A stretch of DNA of 64,000 nucleotides, from positions 1,851,418 through 1,915,417 of the forward strand of contig NZ_CP009687.1 of NCBI RefSeq assembly GCF_001042715.1. Direction: 5' to 3'. A program made the position numbers and the translations under genes. Origin of the DNA: Clostridium aceticum (GTDB lineage: Bacteria > Bacillota > Clostridia > Peptostreptococcales > Natronincolaceae). Each line of letters begins with the position of its first letter. Position 1 is the stretch's first letter. Below the pieces are notes generated by a model that was not told the DNA's origin, made no database searches, and saw only the letters and a program-made list of their open reading frames with translations. Shown here in pieces: positions 7,568 to 16,753 of this stretch.

Positions 7568-8800
7568 ATGGAAAATAGTGCTATTGAAATAATTTCTAGA
7601 AATGTAAAAATGATGGCAGAAGGAGCTGGCTTTACTGATTTCTTTCTATTTTTGATACAACTCACAGTACTAATACTATTGAGTTTCATTACCTATTACC
7701 TTATTCATATTGGAAATCAATATGTAGAAGGAAAAAATAAGGTAAACGTGGGTAAAAAGCAGATTTACAAATTTATATTTATGTTCATTATATTGTTATT
7801 AATAATTTTTTTATTTAGAATAAGAGGATTATTGTTTGAAATATTTGGACCATTTCTTTTTGCCATAGTCCTAGCCTATATATTAAACCCTATTGTACAT
7901 TATTTGCAGAGAAAAGGAATAGAACGATTATGGGGCGTATTGTTGGTGTATTTAACTATTTTTCTTGTCTTATTTTTATTTTCCATCACTTTAATACCAC
8001 GAATTTCTGAAGAAATAAAAAATCTGATTGAAGTGATGCCAAAGTATAGTAATACTACTTATGACCATTTATACGACCTATATTTGAAATATAATCACAA
8101 CGTAGAAAGTTTGCCAGCAGAATTAGATGGGATAAAAAATTTATTAAGATTAAATATAGATAGAATTCAAGGTTTTGTCTTTGGGCTATTTACTTCTATC
8201 ACCGATACATTATTGAATATATTTTCTAAAGTGATTGGATTAGTTCTCATACCGATTTTAACTTTCTACTTTTTAAAAGATGCTGATGGCTTTAAAAAAA
8301 CCATGATTTTGCTTATTCCTAAATCCTTCAGACATGAGGTGCTTAATATAGCTAGAGATATTGATGAGGTCTTGGGGGGATTTATAAGAGGACAACTGAC
8401 TGTAGCAGCCTTTGTAGGCATTTTAACTACAGGTGCTCTACTGGCTTTAAGAGTAGAGTTTGCAGTATTAGTGGGATTGATAGCAGGAGTCGCTAATATT
8501 ATTCCTTATTTTGGACCTGTCATAGGAATCGTACCGGGAGTGATATTTGCTTTAATGGACGGACCAATGAAGGCTCTTTGGGTAATTGTTGCTTTTACCA
8601 TCATTCAGCAGATTGAAAGTGGCATCATCGCACCAAAAATCGTAGGAAAAAGCGTAGGGATACATCCTGTTTTTGTCATTTTAGCCCTGATCATAGGGGG
8701 GAGGTTTTTTGGGGTGCTAGGCTTATTAATAGCTGTTCCCACCGCTGCTATAATAAAAGTCTTAGGAAGACATTTGCTGAATTATGTTGTTAAGTTTTAG
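7568..8800 (+). CDS. AI-2E family transporter (YrrI type)
   Basis: A 410-residue polytopic membrane protein with about eight helices. The C-terminal block (VGLIAGVANIIPYFGPVIG, then IQQIESGIIAPKIVGKSVGIHP) is the signature of the AI-2E exporter / UPF0118 family. Some relatives export autoinducer-2, others act in ion or osmotic stress, so the substrate is open. GGGGG lies 7 bp before ATG. In B. subtilis the orthologous yrrI is also immediately upstream of alaS. A MITE-like element sits in its leader. Confidence 0.9.
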   Translation: MENSAIEIISRNVKMMAEGAGFTDFFLFLIQLTVLILLSFITYYLIHIGNQYVEGKNKVNVGKKQIYKFIFMFIILLLIIFLFRIRGLLFEIFGPFLFAIVLAYILNPIVHYLQRKGIERLWGVLLVYLTIFLVLFLFSITLIPRISEEIKNLIEVMPKYSNTTYDHLYDLYLKYNHNVESLPAELDGIKNLLRLNIDRIQGFVFGLFTSITDTLLNIFSKVIGLVLIPILTFYFLKDADGFKKTMILLIPKSFRHEVLNIARDIDEVLGGFIRGQLTVAAFVGILTTGALLALRVEFAVLVGLIAGVANIIPYFGPVIGIVPGVIFALMDGPMKALWVIVAFTIIQQIESGIIAPKIVGKSVGIHPVFVILALIIGGRFFGVLGLLIAVPTAAIIKVLGRHLLNYVVKF

Positions 8801-8807
8801 GGATATA

Positions 8808-8836
8808 TTGACAAAAAACGGGTTATTCTATATAAT
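8808..8836 (+). promoter_or_regulatory. alaS promoter
   Basis: TTGACA (8808-8813) and TATAAT (8831-8836) are 17 bp apart, upstream of the T-box leader. Confidence 0.88.
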
Positions 8837-8851
8837 GCAAGTAAATTAAAA

Positions 8852-8957
8852 ATTATATAGATAACCAATCTTATACCTTAACAAAATAAGCCCTCCTGCG
8901 GTTTCGGAAATGCATACGGTCTGCATTTTGTTAAACTTTGTAGTTGATTATCTATAA
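8852..8957 (+). repeat. Nested hairpin inserted ahead of T-box
   Basis: Between promoter and T-box stem I lies about 106 nt of nested inverted repeats: an outer ATAGATAA with TTATCTAT, then TAACAAAAT with ATTTTGTTA, and an inner AATGCA with TGCATT. The core CCTCCTGCGGTTTC is richer in G+C than its surroundings. T-box leaders do not normally carry this, so it looks like an inserted palindromic repeat that would be transcribed in the leader. Confidence 0.55.
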
Positions 8958-9211
8958 ACAGCGATGATGAGAAGGAGTAATATTACTTGATGCTTACTAG
9001 AGAGGAGGTTCTTGGCTGGAAAACCTCTAGATAGAGTATATGAAGCAGTCTCTGAGCTATAATCTTGAAATAACTATAGTTAAATTAGAGATTATCGGTA
9101 AATCCGTTATCTTTTTCCTATGAGCGACCGTTTATACGGTAATTAGGGTGGTACCGCGAGAATACTCTCGTCCCTACTATGATATTGAAAAGTAAGGATG
9201 GGGGTTTTTTA
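8956..9211 (+). promoter_or_regulatory. T-box leader of alaS
   Basis: Contains GATGATGAGAAGGAG-type stem I start, a candidate Ala specifier GCT at 9056-9058, and the invariant T-box sequence AGGGTGGTACCGCG (9145-9158), followed by a terminator ending in GGGGGTTTTTT near 9210. Uncharged tRNA-Ala should pair with the specifier and the T-box bulge and allow read-through into alaS. The specifier is inferred by position and by the downstream gene. Confidence 0.95.
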
Positions 9212-9237
9212 TTGTACAGATTTAAGGAGGAATTCAT

Positions 9238-11880
9238 GTGGAAAAAAAAGGTTTAAACGAAATTAGACAACTGTTTTTAGATTTTTTTAAATCAAAGGAT
9301 CATCTAGTAAGATCTAGTTATCCATTAGTACCTCAGAATGATAAAAGTTTGTTATTAATTAATGCAGGAATGGCACCTTTAAAACCATATTTTGCTGGAA
9401 CAGAGGTCCCTCCTAATAAAAGAATGGCAACTTGTCAAAAGTGTATTCGTACAGGAGACATAGAAAATGTGGGACATACAGCACGACATGCTACCTTTTT
9501 TGAAATGTTAGGAAACTTTTCCTTTGGAGATTACTTTAAAGAGGAATCTATCTTATGGGGTTGGGAATTTGTTATCCAGCATCTAAAAATGCCAGAAGAC
9601 AAACTATGGGCTTCTGTCTACTTGGATGATGATGAAGCTTATGAGATATGGAGTAAAAAAGTAGGAGTTTCAGAAGATAAAATTGTTAGACTAGGAAAAG
9701 AAGATAACTTTTGGGAAATCGGCGTAGGTCCCTGTGGTCCATGCTCAGAAATTTATTTTGATCGTGGGGAAAAGTATGGCTGTGGTAAAGCAGACTGTAA
9801 ACCGGGTTGCGACTGTGACCGTTACGTTGAATTTTGGAATCATGTATTTACACAGTTTGATAAAGACGAGGCAGGCAACTATAATCTTCTACCTAATCCA
9901 AATATCGATACAGGTATGGGGCTGGAGAGAGTAGCTTGTATTATGCAGGATGTGGATTCTATCTTTGAAGTAGATACCATGAAATATATACTAGATCAGG
10001 CTTGCCAAATTACATCATCAACATACAATAAAGACGAAGCAACAAACATATCTCTTCGTATTATTACAGACCATATCCGTTCTGTTACCTTTATGGTGAG
10101 TGATGGTATTTTGCCAAGCAATGAAGGTAGAGGTTATGTTTTAAGAAGGTTATTAAGAAGAGCAGCACGACATGGAAAAATACTTGGTGTACAAAAAAGT
10201 TTCTTATATCAATTAGTGGATGCTGTAATAAAGATGTATGGTGAAATGTACACAGAACTACAAGAAAAAGAAGATTATATTAAGAGAGTAATCCAAGTAG
10301 AGGAAGAACGTTTTCAGGAAACGATTGATCAAGGTTTAGATATTTTAAATGAATATATCAAAAATCTACAAACGGCAAAAGAAAGTACATTAACAGGGGA
10401 ACTGGCCTTCAAACTCTATGACACTTATGGATTTCCGCTAGACTTGACCAAAGAAATTTTAGAAGAAAAAGGATTACAGGTAGACCTTCAGGGCTTTGAA
10501 GAAGAAATGACAAAACAAAGAGAACGAGCTAGACAAGCTAGAGGCACAGGAGATACAGAGGGCTGGAAGGAAGATGTTTTTTCAAGCCTTAGCATGGATA
10601 TTACTACAAACTTCAAAGGCTATGAAGAAACCAAAAATACAGGGAAAGTGTTAGCGATCGTTAAGGAAAATGCTATTGTAGATACTGCAAAAGAGGGAGA
10701 GGAAATTATTGTCATCCTAGATGAAACCACTTTTTACGGAGAAGGTGGAGGACAAATAGGGGACGTAGGTGTCATCTATAATGAGGTGTTTCAAGGCATC
10801 GTAACCGACACAAAAAAAGGAATCAATAATAGAATTCATCAAGCAGTCACCATCAAGGCAGGAACCTTGAAGGTGGGGGATGTGATCACTACAGAAGTAG
10901 AAGAAAAAACCAGAAAAAATACCGCTAGAAATCATACCGCAACCCATTTGTTACATAAGGCACTAAAGGAAGTAGTGGGGGAACATGTACAACAGGCAGG
11001 GTCCTTTGTGACATCAGAAAGACTAAGGTTTGACTTTACTCACTTTGAAGGTCTAAAAACTGAGGAAATAAAAGAAATAGAAGAAAAAATCAACCAACAA
11101 ATCATGGCTGGATTACAAGTCGGCGTTTTAGAAACCACTCCTAAAGAAGCAAAAGCAATGGGAGCAGAAGCTTTGTTTGGAGAAAAATATGGTGAAACCG
11201 TAAGGGTTGTGAAGGTAGGAGACTACAGCATCGAATTATGTGGAGGTACCCACATAAAAAACAGCAGTGAGATAGGCATGTTCTTCATCCTCAGTGAGGG
11301 GGGCGTGGCCTCTGGTGTAAGAAGAATAGAGGCAGTTACTGGTGCAGAGGCATATAGATTTGTTAAAAACCAGCAAAACACCCTACAAAAAGCTGCTGAG
11401 TTGTTGAAAACCTCACCAAGTAATATGGTTAGCCGTCTAGAGACCTTTGTTGTAGAGACCAAAGAAAAAGATCGTGAAATCAGTAGGTTAAAGGCACAAT
11501 TAGCTACAGGAGCTGTAGATGAGCTGTTGGAAAAGGTAAAAATTATCCAAGATACAAAAGTAATTGTTACTAAGGTAGATGTTGAAGGCGTAGAAGATTT
11601 AAGAAAGTTAGGAGATACCTTAAAAGAAAAAATACAGTCAGGGGTTGTTTTACTAGCTTCTGAAGCAGAAGGTAAGGTAAGCTTTGTAGCTACTGCTACA
11701 AAGGATCTTTTAGGTAAAGGGGTACATGCAGGAAACCTTGTGAAGGAGGCGGCAAAAATCACCGGTGGTGGTGGTGGTGGAAGACCTGATATGGCTCAAG
11801 CTGGCGGTAAGAATCCAGAAAAAATAAAAGAAGCATTAGAAGCAGTAGAAGAATTATTAAAAAAGCAATTAAATGGATAA
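9238..11880 (+). CDS. alaS: Alanyl-tRNA synthetase
   Basis: An 880-residue class II synthetase with all domains: catalytic core (RSSYPLVP, ATFFEMLGNFSFGDYF, GMGLERV), editing domain with HTATHLLH and the CGGTH zinc site, and a C-terminal oligomerisation domain ending in a Gly-rich GGGGGGRPDMAQAGG. The start is GTG with AAGGAGG upstream; an ATG two bases earlier is out of frame. Expression is governed by the T-box leader. Gene order alaS, ireB, yqgF, yrzB matches the conserved Firmicute block. Confidence 0.98.
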   Translation: MEKKGLNEIRQLFLDFFKSKDHLVRSSYPLVPQNDKSLLLINAGMAPLKPYFAGTEVPPNKRMATCQKCIRTGDIENVGHTARHATFFEMLGNFSFGDYFKEESILWGWEFVIQHLKMPEDKLWASVYLDDDEAYEIWSKKVGVSEDKIVRLGKEDNFWEIGVGPCGPCSEIYFDRGEKYGCGKADCKPGCDCDRYVEFWNHVFTQFDKDEAGNYNLLPNPNIDTGMGLERVACIMQDVDSIFEVDTMKYILDQACQITSSTYNKDEATNISLRIITDHIRSVTFMVSDGILPSNEGRGYVLRRLLRRAARHGKILGVQKSFLYQLVDAVIKMYGEMYTELQEKEDYIKRVIQVEEERFQETIDQGLDILNEYIKNLQTAKESTLTGELAFKLYDTYGFPLDLTKEILEEKGLQVDLQGFEEEMTKQRERARQARGTGDTEGWKEDVFSSLSMDITTNFKGYEETKNTGKVLAIVKENAIVDTAKEGEEIIVILDETTFYGEGGGQIGDVGVIYNEVFQGIVTDTKKGINNRIHQAVTIKAGTLKVGDVITTEVEEKTRKNTARNHTATHLLHKALKEVVGEHVQQAGSFVTSERLRFDFTHFEGLKTEEIKEIEEKINQQIMAGLQVGVLETTPKEAKAMGAEALFGEKYGETVRVVKVGDYSIELCGGTHIKNSSEIGMFFILSEGGVASGVRRIEAVTGAEAYRFVKNQQNTLQKAAELLKTSPSNMVSRLETFVVETKEKDREISRLKAQLATGAVDELLEKVKIIQDTKVIVTKVDVEGVEDLRKLGDTLKEKIQSGVVLLASEAEGKVSFVATATKDLLGKGVHAGNLVKEAAKITGGGGGGRPDMAQAGGKNPEKIKEALEAVEELLKKQLNG

Positions 11881-11917
11881 AATAATAGAGCATGGTTCCC
11901 ATGCTCTATTATTTTAC
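11881..11917 (+). terminator. Intrinsic terminator after alaS
   Basis: A perfect 15-bp stem (11881-11895 with 11899-11913), TTC loop, and T-rich end. Confidence 0.92.
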
Positions 11918-12010
11918 ATAAACCACTTTTCAACATTTTCCAAATCTCATTGGAGGAAAGGATAGAGTATGATAAAATAGAATTAAATTAGGAAAGAGAG
12001 GGGAATATAA

Positions 12011-12277
12011 ATGGGAGAAAAGTTTAATCTAACAATGAAATTTAATTTAGATAAAGAGAAGGAAAAACAGGTTCAGGAAATTATTATAAGCGTATATGAA
12101 GCTTTAGAAGAAAAAGGGTATAATCCCATTAATCAGTTTATAGGCTATATTTTATCAGGAGATCCAACCTATATTACGAATCATAGTAATGCCCGTAGTA
12201 TTATTAGAAAAATTGAGCGTGATGAGTTATTGGAGGAACTGCTAAAAACATATTTAGAAAAAAATAGGAGCGAATAA
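12011..12277 (+). CDS. ireB: IreB-family regulatory phosphoprotein (UPF0297, YrzL)
   Basis: An 88-residue protein with the family hallmarks: TMKFNLD near the N-terminus, a central [25 protein letters not shown] block, and [19 protein letters not shown]. In Enterococcus, IreB is phosphorylated on Thr by the PASTA kinase IreK and affects cephalosporin resistance; the N-terminal Thr is retained. It is the gene immediately after alaS, as in B. subtilis (yrzL). The Shine-Dalgarno site is GAGAGGGG. Confidence 0.95.
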   Translation: MGEKFNLTMKFNLDKEKEKQVQEIIISVYEALEEKGYNPINQFIGYILSGDPTYITNHSNARSIIRKIERDELLEELLKTYLEKNRSE

Positions 12278-12279
12278 GT

Positions 12280-14439
12280 TTGAAAATCAAAAAAGTATGG
12301 CTTTTTATGTTATTGACATCACTTATAACAATACATACCTACTATTCTACAGTCCATGGATTAGATTCTCAAAAAACCCCTAAAGTGGTCATGTTGGTGA
12401 TAAATCGTGTGGATTTTCAGGATTTATACAACATGCCCAACATGAGAGTGCTTATCGAAGAGGGCAGTATAGGGTTGATGAATACAAGGGCTTCTGGCAG
12501 CCAAAATGATTTTAAATCCTATGGGACTTTGGGCTGGGGAACAAGGGCAGAAGCTGGGCAAAACACTTCTACCTTTCACCACCTAGAGGAGGACAACCTT
12601 GCTGTATACGAAAGAAGAATAGGAAAGATCGATGAAGATGAAGGAATTATCAATATTAATATTAATATGTTGATTCAACAGAATATAAGGGGGGAGTATG
12701 GTGCTTCCCCTGGTATTTTAGGAGATTTATTAAAACAACATAGTTATAAAACAGCATTGATAGGTAATAGCGATATAGATAATGATGTCTCAAGACCAGC
12801 AGGATTTATTCCTATGGATAGCAGAGGCTATATTGACTATGGAAATCTTGATAGAGAACTAATCATAGAGGATACACATCGCCCCTTTGGGATGAAAACC
12901 AACTATGATCAGTTGTTAGAAAGCTTTATAGAAGTATATGTTAAAGGAGATTTTATCGTTATAGAAACCGGTGACATCCACAGGCTAGAACGATACAAAA
13001 ACTACTTAAGTAGTACAATGTATCAAGAACATAAAAAGAATATTTTGACTGAGATAGATGCCTTTGTCAGTAAAGTTTTTAATCATATAGATGGAAAACC
13101 TACTGTATTTATGTTGGTAACGCCATTTCCATCGGATGCTGCAGTACTGCGGGGAGAAAGACTAACACCAGTGGTGATTTATGATGGGGTGAATAAAGGA
13201 CTTTTATGGTCGGGAACTACTCGCAGAGAAGGAATTGTTGGTAATGTGGACATTGCACCTACAATTCTGTCTTATTTCCATATACCTCCATCTAACATGG
13301 TTGGTAGAGGAATGTCAACAGTGGAAGCTACAGATACCCTGGATTATATTTTGAAATTAAATAACCGAGTAGTAAATACTTCCCAACAAAGATATAGAAT
13401 CCTCTATAGCTTTGCTATTTATGAAATGATTACTTCTGCTATTGCACTATTGGCGATTATTTTTACAAAAAAAATAGCTTCTAAGTGGTATATTCCTATA
13501 TCATTAGGACTATTAAGTAATATTGTAGCACCTTTTACTTTGCTAATACTTCCGATATTTGGCCCATTGAGTATTGTTAATAATTATATCTTATTCGTCC
13601 TCTGTACTGCTTTTTTTACTTGTATACTATACTTTTTGGGGAGAAAGAAGCCTCTAAATATAATACTCTGGGCTTCTCTATTGTTGGTTATGGGATTGAT
13701 GTTAGATATTGTCACAGGGCAAAACCTCATTAAAAACTCAGTTTTAGGATATGATCCAATCATCGGAGCACGTTATTATGGCGTTGGCAATGAATATATG
13801 GGGGTATTTATTGGTGGTATTTTAATTTTCACCGCAACTTTGATAGAACGATATTCTGTCAACAGATACTTTGTGATGATATTTTATTTAATAACAACCA
13901 TCATTATAGCTTTCCCAACCTTTGGCGCAAATGTTGGTGGGACAATTACTGCTGTTTTCGCCTTTTTATTTACTTCCGTTAGATTGTTAAATAAAAAAAT
14001 AAGCTTTAAAAAGTTGCTTTATATATTTACTGCTGTTATTATAGTAGTTGCTGCTATGGCCACAATTGACTTATTTTTTATTGAAAATCAAAGTCATTTA
14101 GCTTCAGCAGTAGAGCAGATTTTTTCCACTGGTCCTATTATAATTTATCAAATTATTGCCAGAAAAATTGCCATGAATATAAGGGTGATGGGGGTAACTG
14201 TATGGAGTAAAGTTCTATTAAGTGCCATCGTAATCCTTGGGATATTATTTTATAGGCCTGTAGGCGTTATTAAAAAAGTTACTACCACCTATCCTAGTCT
14301 AGCTATAGGTTGGAGTGGTATTATTGTAGCAGGTATCGTCGCCTTTGCGGTGAATGACTCTGGTGTAGTATCTGCAGCTACTGCCATTATATTTTTAACC
14401 ACCACCATGCTATATTTGGTGATGAATTTATCGAATTAG
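12280..14439 (+). CDS. AlkP-fold polytopic membrane protein, function unknown
   Basis: A 719-residue protein in three parts: an N-terminal signal or anchor helix (residues about 5-25), an extracellular domain to about residue 370 with the alkaline-phosphatase/sulfatase fold outline (KVVMLVINRVDF start, TVFMLVTPFPSD, VGNVDIAPTIL end), and then about ten membrane helices. The usual metal-ligand and nucleophile signatures are not obvious, so catalysis is uncertain. TTG start 2 bp after ireB with AGGAG upstream, so they are co-transcribed. It sits where B. subtilis has only ireB-yqgF. It could modify a surface polymer; that is inference from the fold. Confidence 0.75.
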   Translation: MKIKKVWLFMLLTSLITIHTYYSTVHGLDSQKTPKVVMLVINRVDFQDLYNMPNMRVLIEEGSIGLMNTRASGSQNDFKSYGTLGWGTRAEAGQNTSTFHHLEEDNLAVYERRIGKIDEDEGIINININMLIQQNIRGEYGASPGILGDLLKQHSYKTALIGNSDIDNDVSRPAGFIPMDSRGYIDYGNLDRELIIEDTHRPFGMKTNYDQLLESFIEVYVKGDFIVIETGDIHRLERYKNYLSSTMYQEHKKNILTEIDAFVSKVFNHIDGKPTVFMLVTPFPSDAAVLRGERLTPVVIYDGVNKGLLWSGTTRREGIVGNVDIAPTILSYFHIPPSNMVGRGMSTVEATDTLDYILKLNNRVVNTSQQRYRILYSFAIYEMITSAIALLAIIFTKKIASKWYIPISLGLLSNIVAPFTLLILPIFGPLSIVNNYILFVLCTAFFTCILYFLGRKKPLNIILWASLLLVMGLMLDIVTGQNLIKNSVLGYDPIIGARYYGVGNEYMGVFIGGILIFTATLIERYSVNRYFVMIFYLITTIIIAFPTFGANVGGTITAVFAFLFTSVRLLNKKISFKKLLYIFTAVIIVVAAMATIDLFFIENQSHLASAVEQIFSTGPIIIYQIIARKIAMNIRVMGVTVWSKVLLSAIVILGILFYRPVGVIKKVTTTYPSLAIGWSGIIVAGIVAFAVNDSGVVSAATAIIFLTTTMLYLVMNLSN

Positions 14440-14449
14440 GAGGCAAATA

Positions 14450-15400
14450 TTGGAGAAAAAATTACTTGGAAATACTTCTTTATGGGTATCGAAACTCTGT
14501 TTTGGAAGCTTAACCATGGGACCCTTGCAAGCGGATAAATCGCCTGAAGAGGGGGGAAGATTGCTTTTACATGGATTAAGAAGAGGTATTAATTTTATTG
14601 ATACAGCGGAACTTTATGAAACATATCCTCATATTAAAAATGCACTGAAGCATTGTCATAGAGAAGAATTAGTGATTGCAACCAAATCCTATGCATATTC
14701 GCAGGAAACAGCAGAAAAAAGTTTAGATAAAGCGTTGAAGGAAATGGATACGGAGTATATTGACATATTTTTGCTCCATGAACAAGAAAGCCAACATACC
14801 CTTAAAGGACATTGGGAGGCCTTTACTTACTTTATGAAGATGAAGGAGCAGGGATATATCAAAGCACTAGGCATCTCTACCCATACAGTTGCGGCGGTGG
14901 AGGCTTCCTTAAAGATCAAAGAAATAGAGGTTCTCCATCCTATTGTGAATATGGCGGGTTTAGGAATTCAAGATGGCACGATAGAAGAGATGCTATATTT
15001 TTTAGAGAAGGCTAAGGAAATGGGTAAAGGGATCTATGGTATGAAGCCTTTAGGTGGAGGAAATCTTTTAAAAAACTATAAAGACTGTTTAAACTTTGTA
15101 CTAAATTTATCCTGTCTAGATGCCATTGCAGTAGGGATGCAAACGATAGAAGAAATTGATGACAATACAGCAGTTTTTGAGGGCAAAGAAATTGATGAGG
15201 AACTAATCAATAAGGTAAAAAATAAAAAAAGAAAACTAAAAATCGATTTTTGGTGTGAAGTATGTGGAAAGTGTGTTGAAACTTGTAGCCATAATGCACT
15301 AAAAATAACTGATGAAGGATTAGTGGTAGAAGATAAAAAGTGTGTTTTATGTGGATACTGTTCAAAAAGCTGTCCTCAGTTTTGTATCAAAGTAGTTTAG
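14450..15400 (+). CDS. Aldo/keto reductase with C-terminal 2[4Fe-4S] domain
   Basis: A 316-residue protein. Residues 1-260 form an aldo/keto reductase TIM barrel (FGSLTMGP, FIDTAELY with catalytic Asp/Tyr, IATKSYAYS, IDIFLLHEQ, ALGISTHT). The C-terminus adds a bacterial ferredoxin domain with CEVCGKCVETC and CVLCGYCSKSC, enough for two [4Fe-4S] clusters. Such fusions are common in anaerobes and may pass electrons between NAD(P)H and a small redox partner; the substrate is unknown. TTG start with GGAGG upstream, between the AlkP-fold gene and yqgF. Confidence 0.9.
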   Translation: MEKKLLGNTSLWVSKLCFGSLTMGPLQADKSPEEGGRLLLHGLRRGINFIDTAELYETYPHIKNALKHCHREELVIATKSYAYSQETAEKSLDKALKEMDTEYIDIFLLHEQESQHTLKGHWEAFTYFMKMKEQGYIKALGISTHTVAAVEASLKIKEIEVLHPIVNMAGLGIQDGTIEEMLYFLEKAKEMGKGIYGMKPLGGGNLLKNYKDCLNFVLNLSCLDAIAVGMQTIEEIDDNTAVFEGKEIDEELINKVKNKKRKLKIDFWCEVCGKCVETCSHNALKITDEGLVVEDKKCVLCGYCSKSCPQFCIKVV

Positions 15401-15412
15401 GAGGTGGATCGT

Positions 15413-15829
15413 ATGGTTAGAATTATGGCATTAGATGTAGGTGACAAAAGAATAGGTGTAGCACTAAGTGACCTCATGGGGTGGACAGCCCAAGGCTTAG
15501 AGACCATTGAACGAAGCAATATAAAAAAAGATTTACAGAGAATTGAGGAGATTATCAATCAGCATCAAGTAGGGAAAGTTGTAATCGGTTTACCAAAAAA
15601 CATGAATGGTACTTTAGGACCCCAGAGTGAAAAAGTGATAGAATTTACGGAAAGATTAAAAAAGCGAATCAATATAGAGTGTGTTTTTTGGGATGAAAGA
15701 CTTACCACTGTAGCTGCTGAGAGGTCTTTAATAGAAGCAGATATGAGTAGGAAAAAAAGAAAAACTGTTATTGATAAAGTGGCGGCTACATATATTTTGC
15801 AAAATTACCTTGATAGTGTAAGTAAATAA
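15413..15829 (+). CDS. yqgF: YqgF/RuvX RNase H-fold nuclease
   Basis: A 138-residue protein with [17 protein letters not shown] at the N-terminus, [10 protein letters not shown] in the middle and WDERLTT, the acidic pocket of the RuvC/RNase H fold. Family members are linked to pre-16S rRNA processing and annotated as Holliday-junction resolvase homologues. The ATG at 15413 is 8 bp after AGGAGG; a GTG at 15404 overlaps that site and is unlikely. It corresponds to yrrK of B. subtilis. Confidence 0.95.
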   Translation: MVRIMALDVGDKRIGVALSDLMGWTAQGLETIERSNIKKDLQRIEEIINQHQVGKVVIGLPKNMNGTLGPQSEKVIEFTERLKKRINIECVFWDERLTTVAAERSLIEADMSRKKRKTVIDKVAATYILQNYLDSVSK

Positions 15830-15930
15830 GCGTTTTTCATAAAATATTTCATTAAAAAGATGGTTTTTTTCCCAAGGTTTAGTATATAATACATTTATGT
15901 GCTGTAAAAATAAAAGGAGGTTTTTAAAAA

Positions 15931-16197
15931 ATGGCAGAAAATGAAAATATTGTAACATTAGTAGATGAAGAAGGTAAGGAGCAGGATTTTGAAATAATTA
16001 TGACACTTGATGTAGAAGGGCAAGAGTATGCAATCCTATTACCTCTTGATGCAGGAGAAGAGGAAGATGCATATATCTTTAAAATAATTCATGAAGCGAA
16101 CGATGAGTATACTTTGGTGGCTATTGAAAATGATGAAGAGTATGAAAATGTTGTTGCAGCTTATGAAGCGATTTTAGATGAAGAAGGTATAGAGTAA
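15931..16197 (+). CDS. yrzB: DUF1292 protein YrzB
   Basis: An 88-residue, strongly acidic protein with the UPF0473/DUF1292 pattern (IVTLVDEEGKEQDFEIIMTLD, EYAILLPLD, YTLVAIENDEEYENV). Function unknown; conserved next to yqgF in Firmicutes. AAAGGAGG precedes ATG, and a TATAAT at 15885-15890 suggests a private promoter. It ends at an intrinsic terminator that also lies in the 3' end of the convergent gene. Confidence 0.93.
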   Translation: MAENENIVTLVDEEGKEQDFEIIMTLDVEGQEYAILLPLDAGEEEDAYIFKIIHEANDEYTLVAIENDEEYENVVAAYEAILDEEGIE

Positions 16198-16202
16198 TAA
16201 GT

Positions 16203-16240
16203 AATAGATGGACTACTTAAAAGGTCCATCTATTCTTTTT
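16203..16240 (+). terminator. Intrinsic terminator after yrzB
   Basis: A perfect 11-bp stem AATAGATGGAC / GTCCATCTATT followed by CTTTTT. The stop codon of the convergent minus-strand gene falls in its loop. Confidence 0.88.
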
Positions 16241-16669
16241 ATTAATAGAAAAGCTGGAAATGATGGCACCGATAAAACCTGAGGTAGCTAAAAAAGTAAA
16301 AATATAGTTACTTAACACAGAATCCATTGCCCTCAGTCCTATTCCAGACTTAAAAACAATTGGAGGCAAAGCTAATAAACGATCAAATCCTAATAAAAAG
16401 TATAACAAAATAATCGCCAAAATAGGTAATAACACGGTGCCTGTAGTGGAAAACAGAGGATATAGCAGTCTACTATAGTTGTTTACTCCTTTAATATATC
16501 CGATGATGCCACCTAATACTGAAAGAATTGGATATATATAAGCAGGATGAATAAATTCTCTGATTTCTGGCAAAAATTCAAGGGTTATAATAGATATTGT
16601 TATACCAAGAACAAAACCCAGAAACATGCCATGAACTAAGTTTAAAAAAAGGTTATAGGTTGACCTCAA
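16217..16669 (-). CDS. Four-helix membrane protein, function unknown
   Basis: A 150-residue membrane protein with four hydrophobic helices separated by short loops. The TTG at 16669 is the best start, since CAGGGGG lies about 8 bp upstream; the longer frame from 16714 has no ribosome site. I do not recognise the family. The only minus-strand gene in this stretch, between yrzB and sfsA. Confidence 0.7.
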   Translation of the reverse strand: MRSTYNLFLNLVHGMFLGFVLGITISIITLEFLPEIREFIHPAYIYPILSVLGGIIGYIKGVNNYSRLLYPLFSTTGTVLLPILAIILLYFLLGFDRLLALPPIVFKSGIGLRAMDSVLSNYIFTFLATSGFIGAIISSFSINKKNRWTF

Positions 16670-16753
16670 AGTAATTACCCCCTGAAATATGAATATTTGT
16701 AAATATGGTAACAATATTACATAGCTTTAGTATAACTAAAGAAGGTGAAAATT

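Noticed and set aside
11223-11762. 179-codon frame antisense to alaS
   Set aside because: Composition is the complement of conserved alaS codons; no ribosome site.
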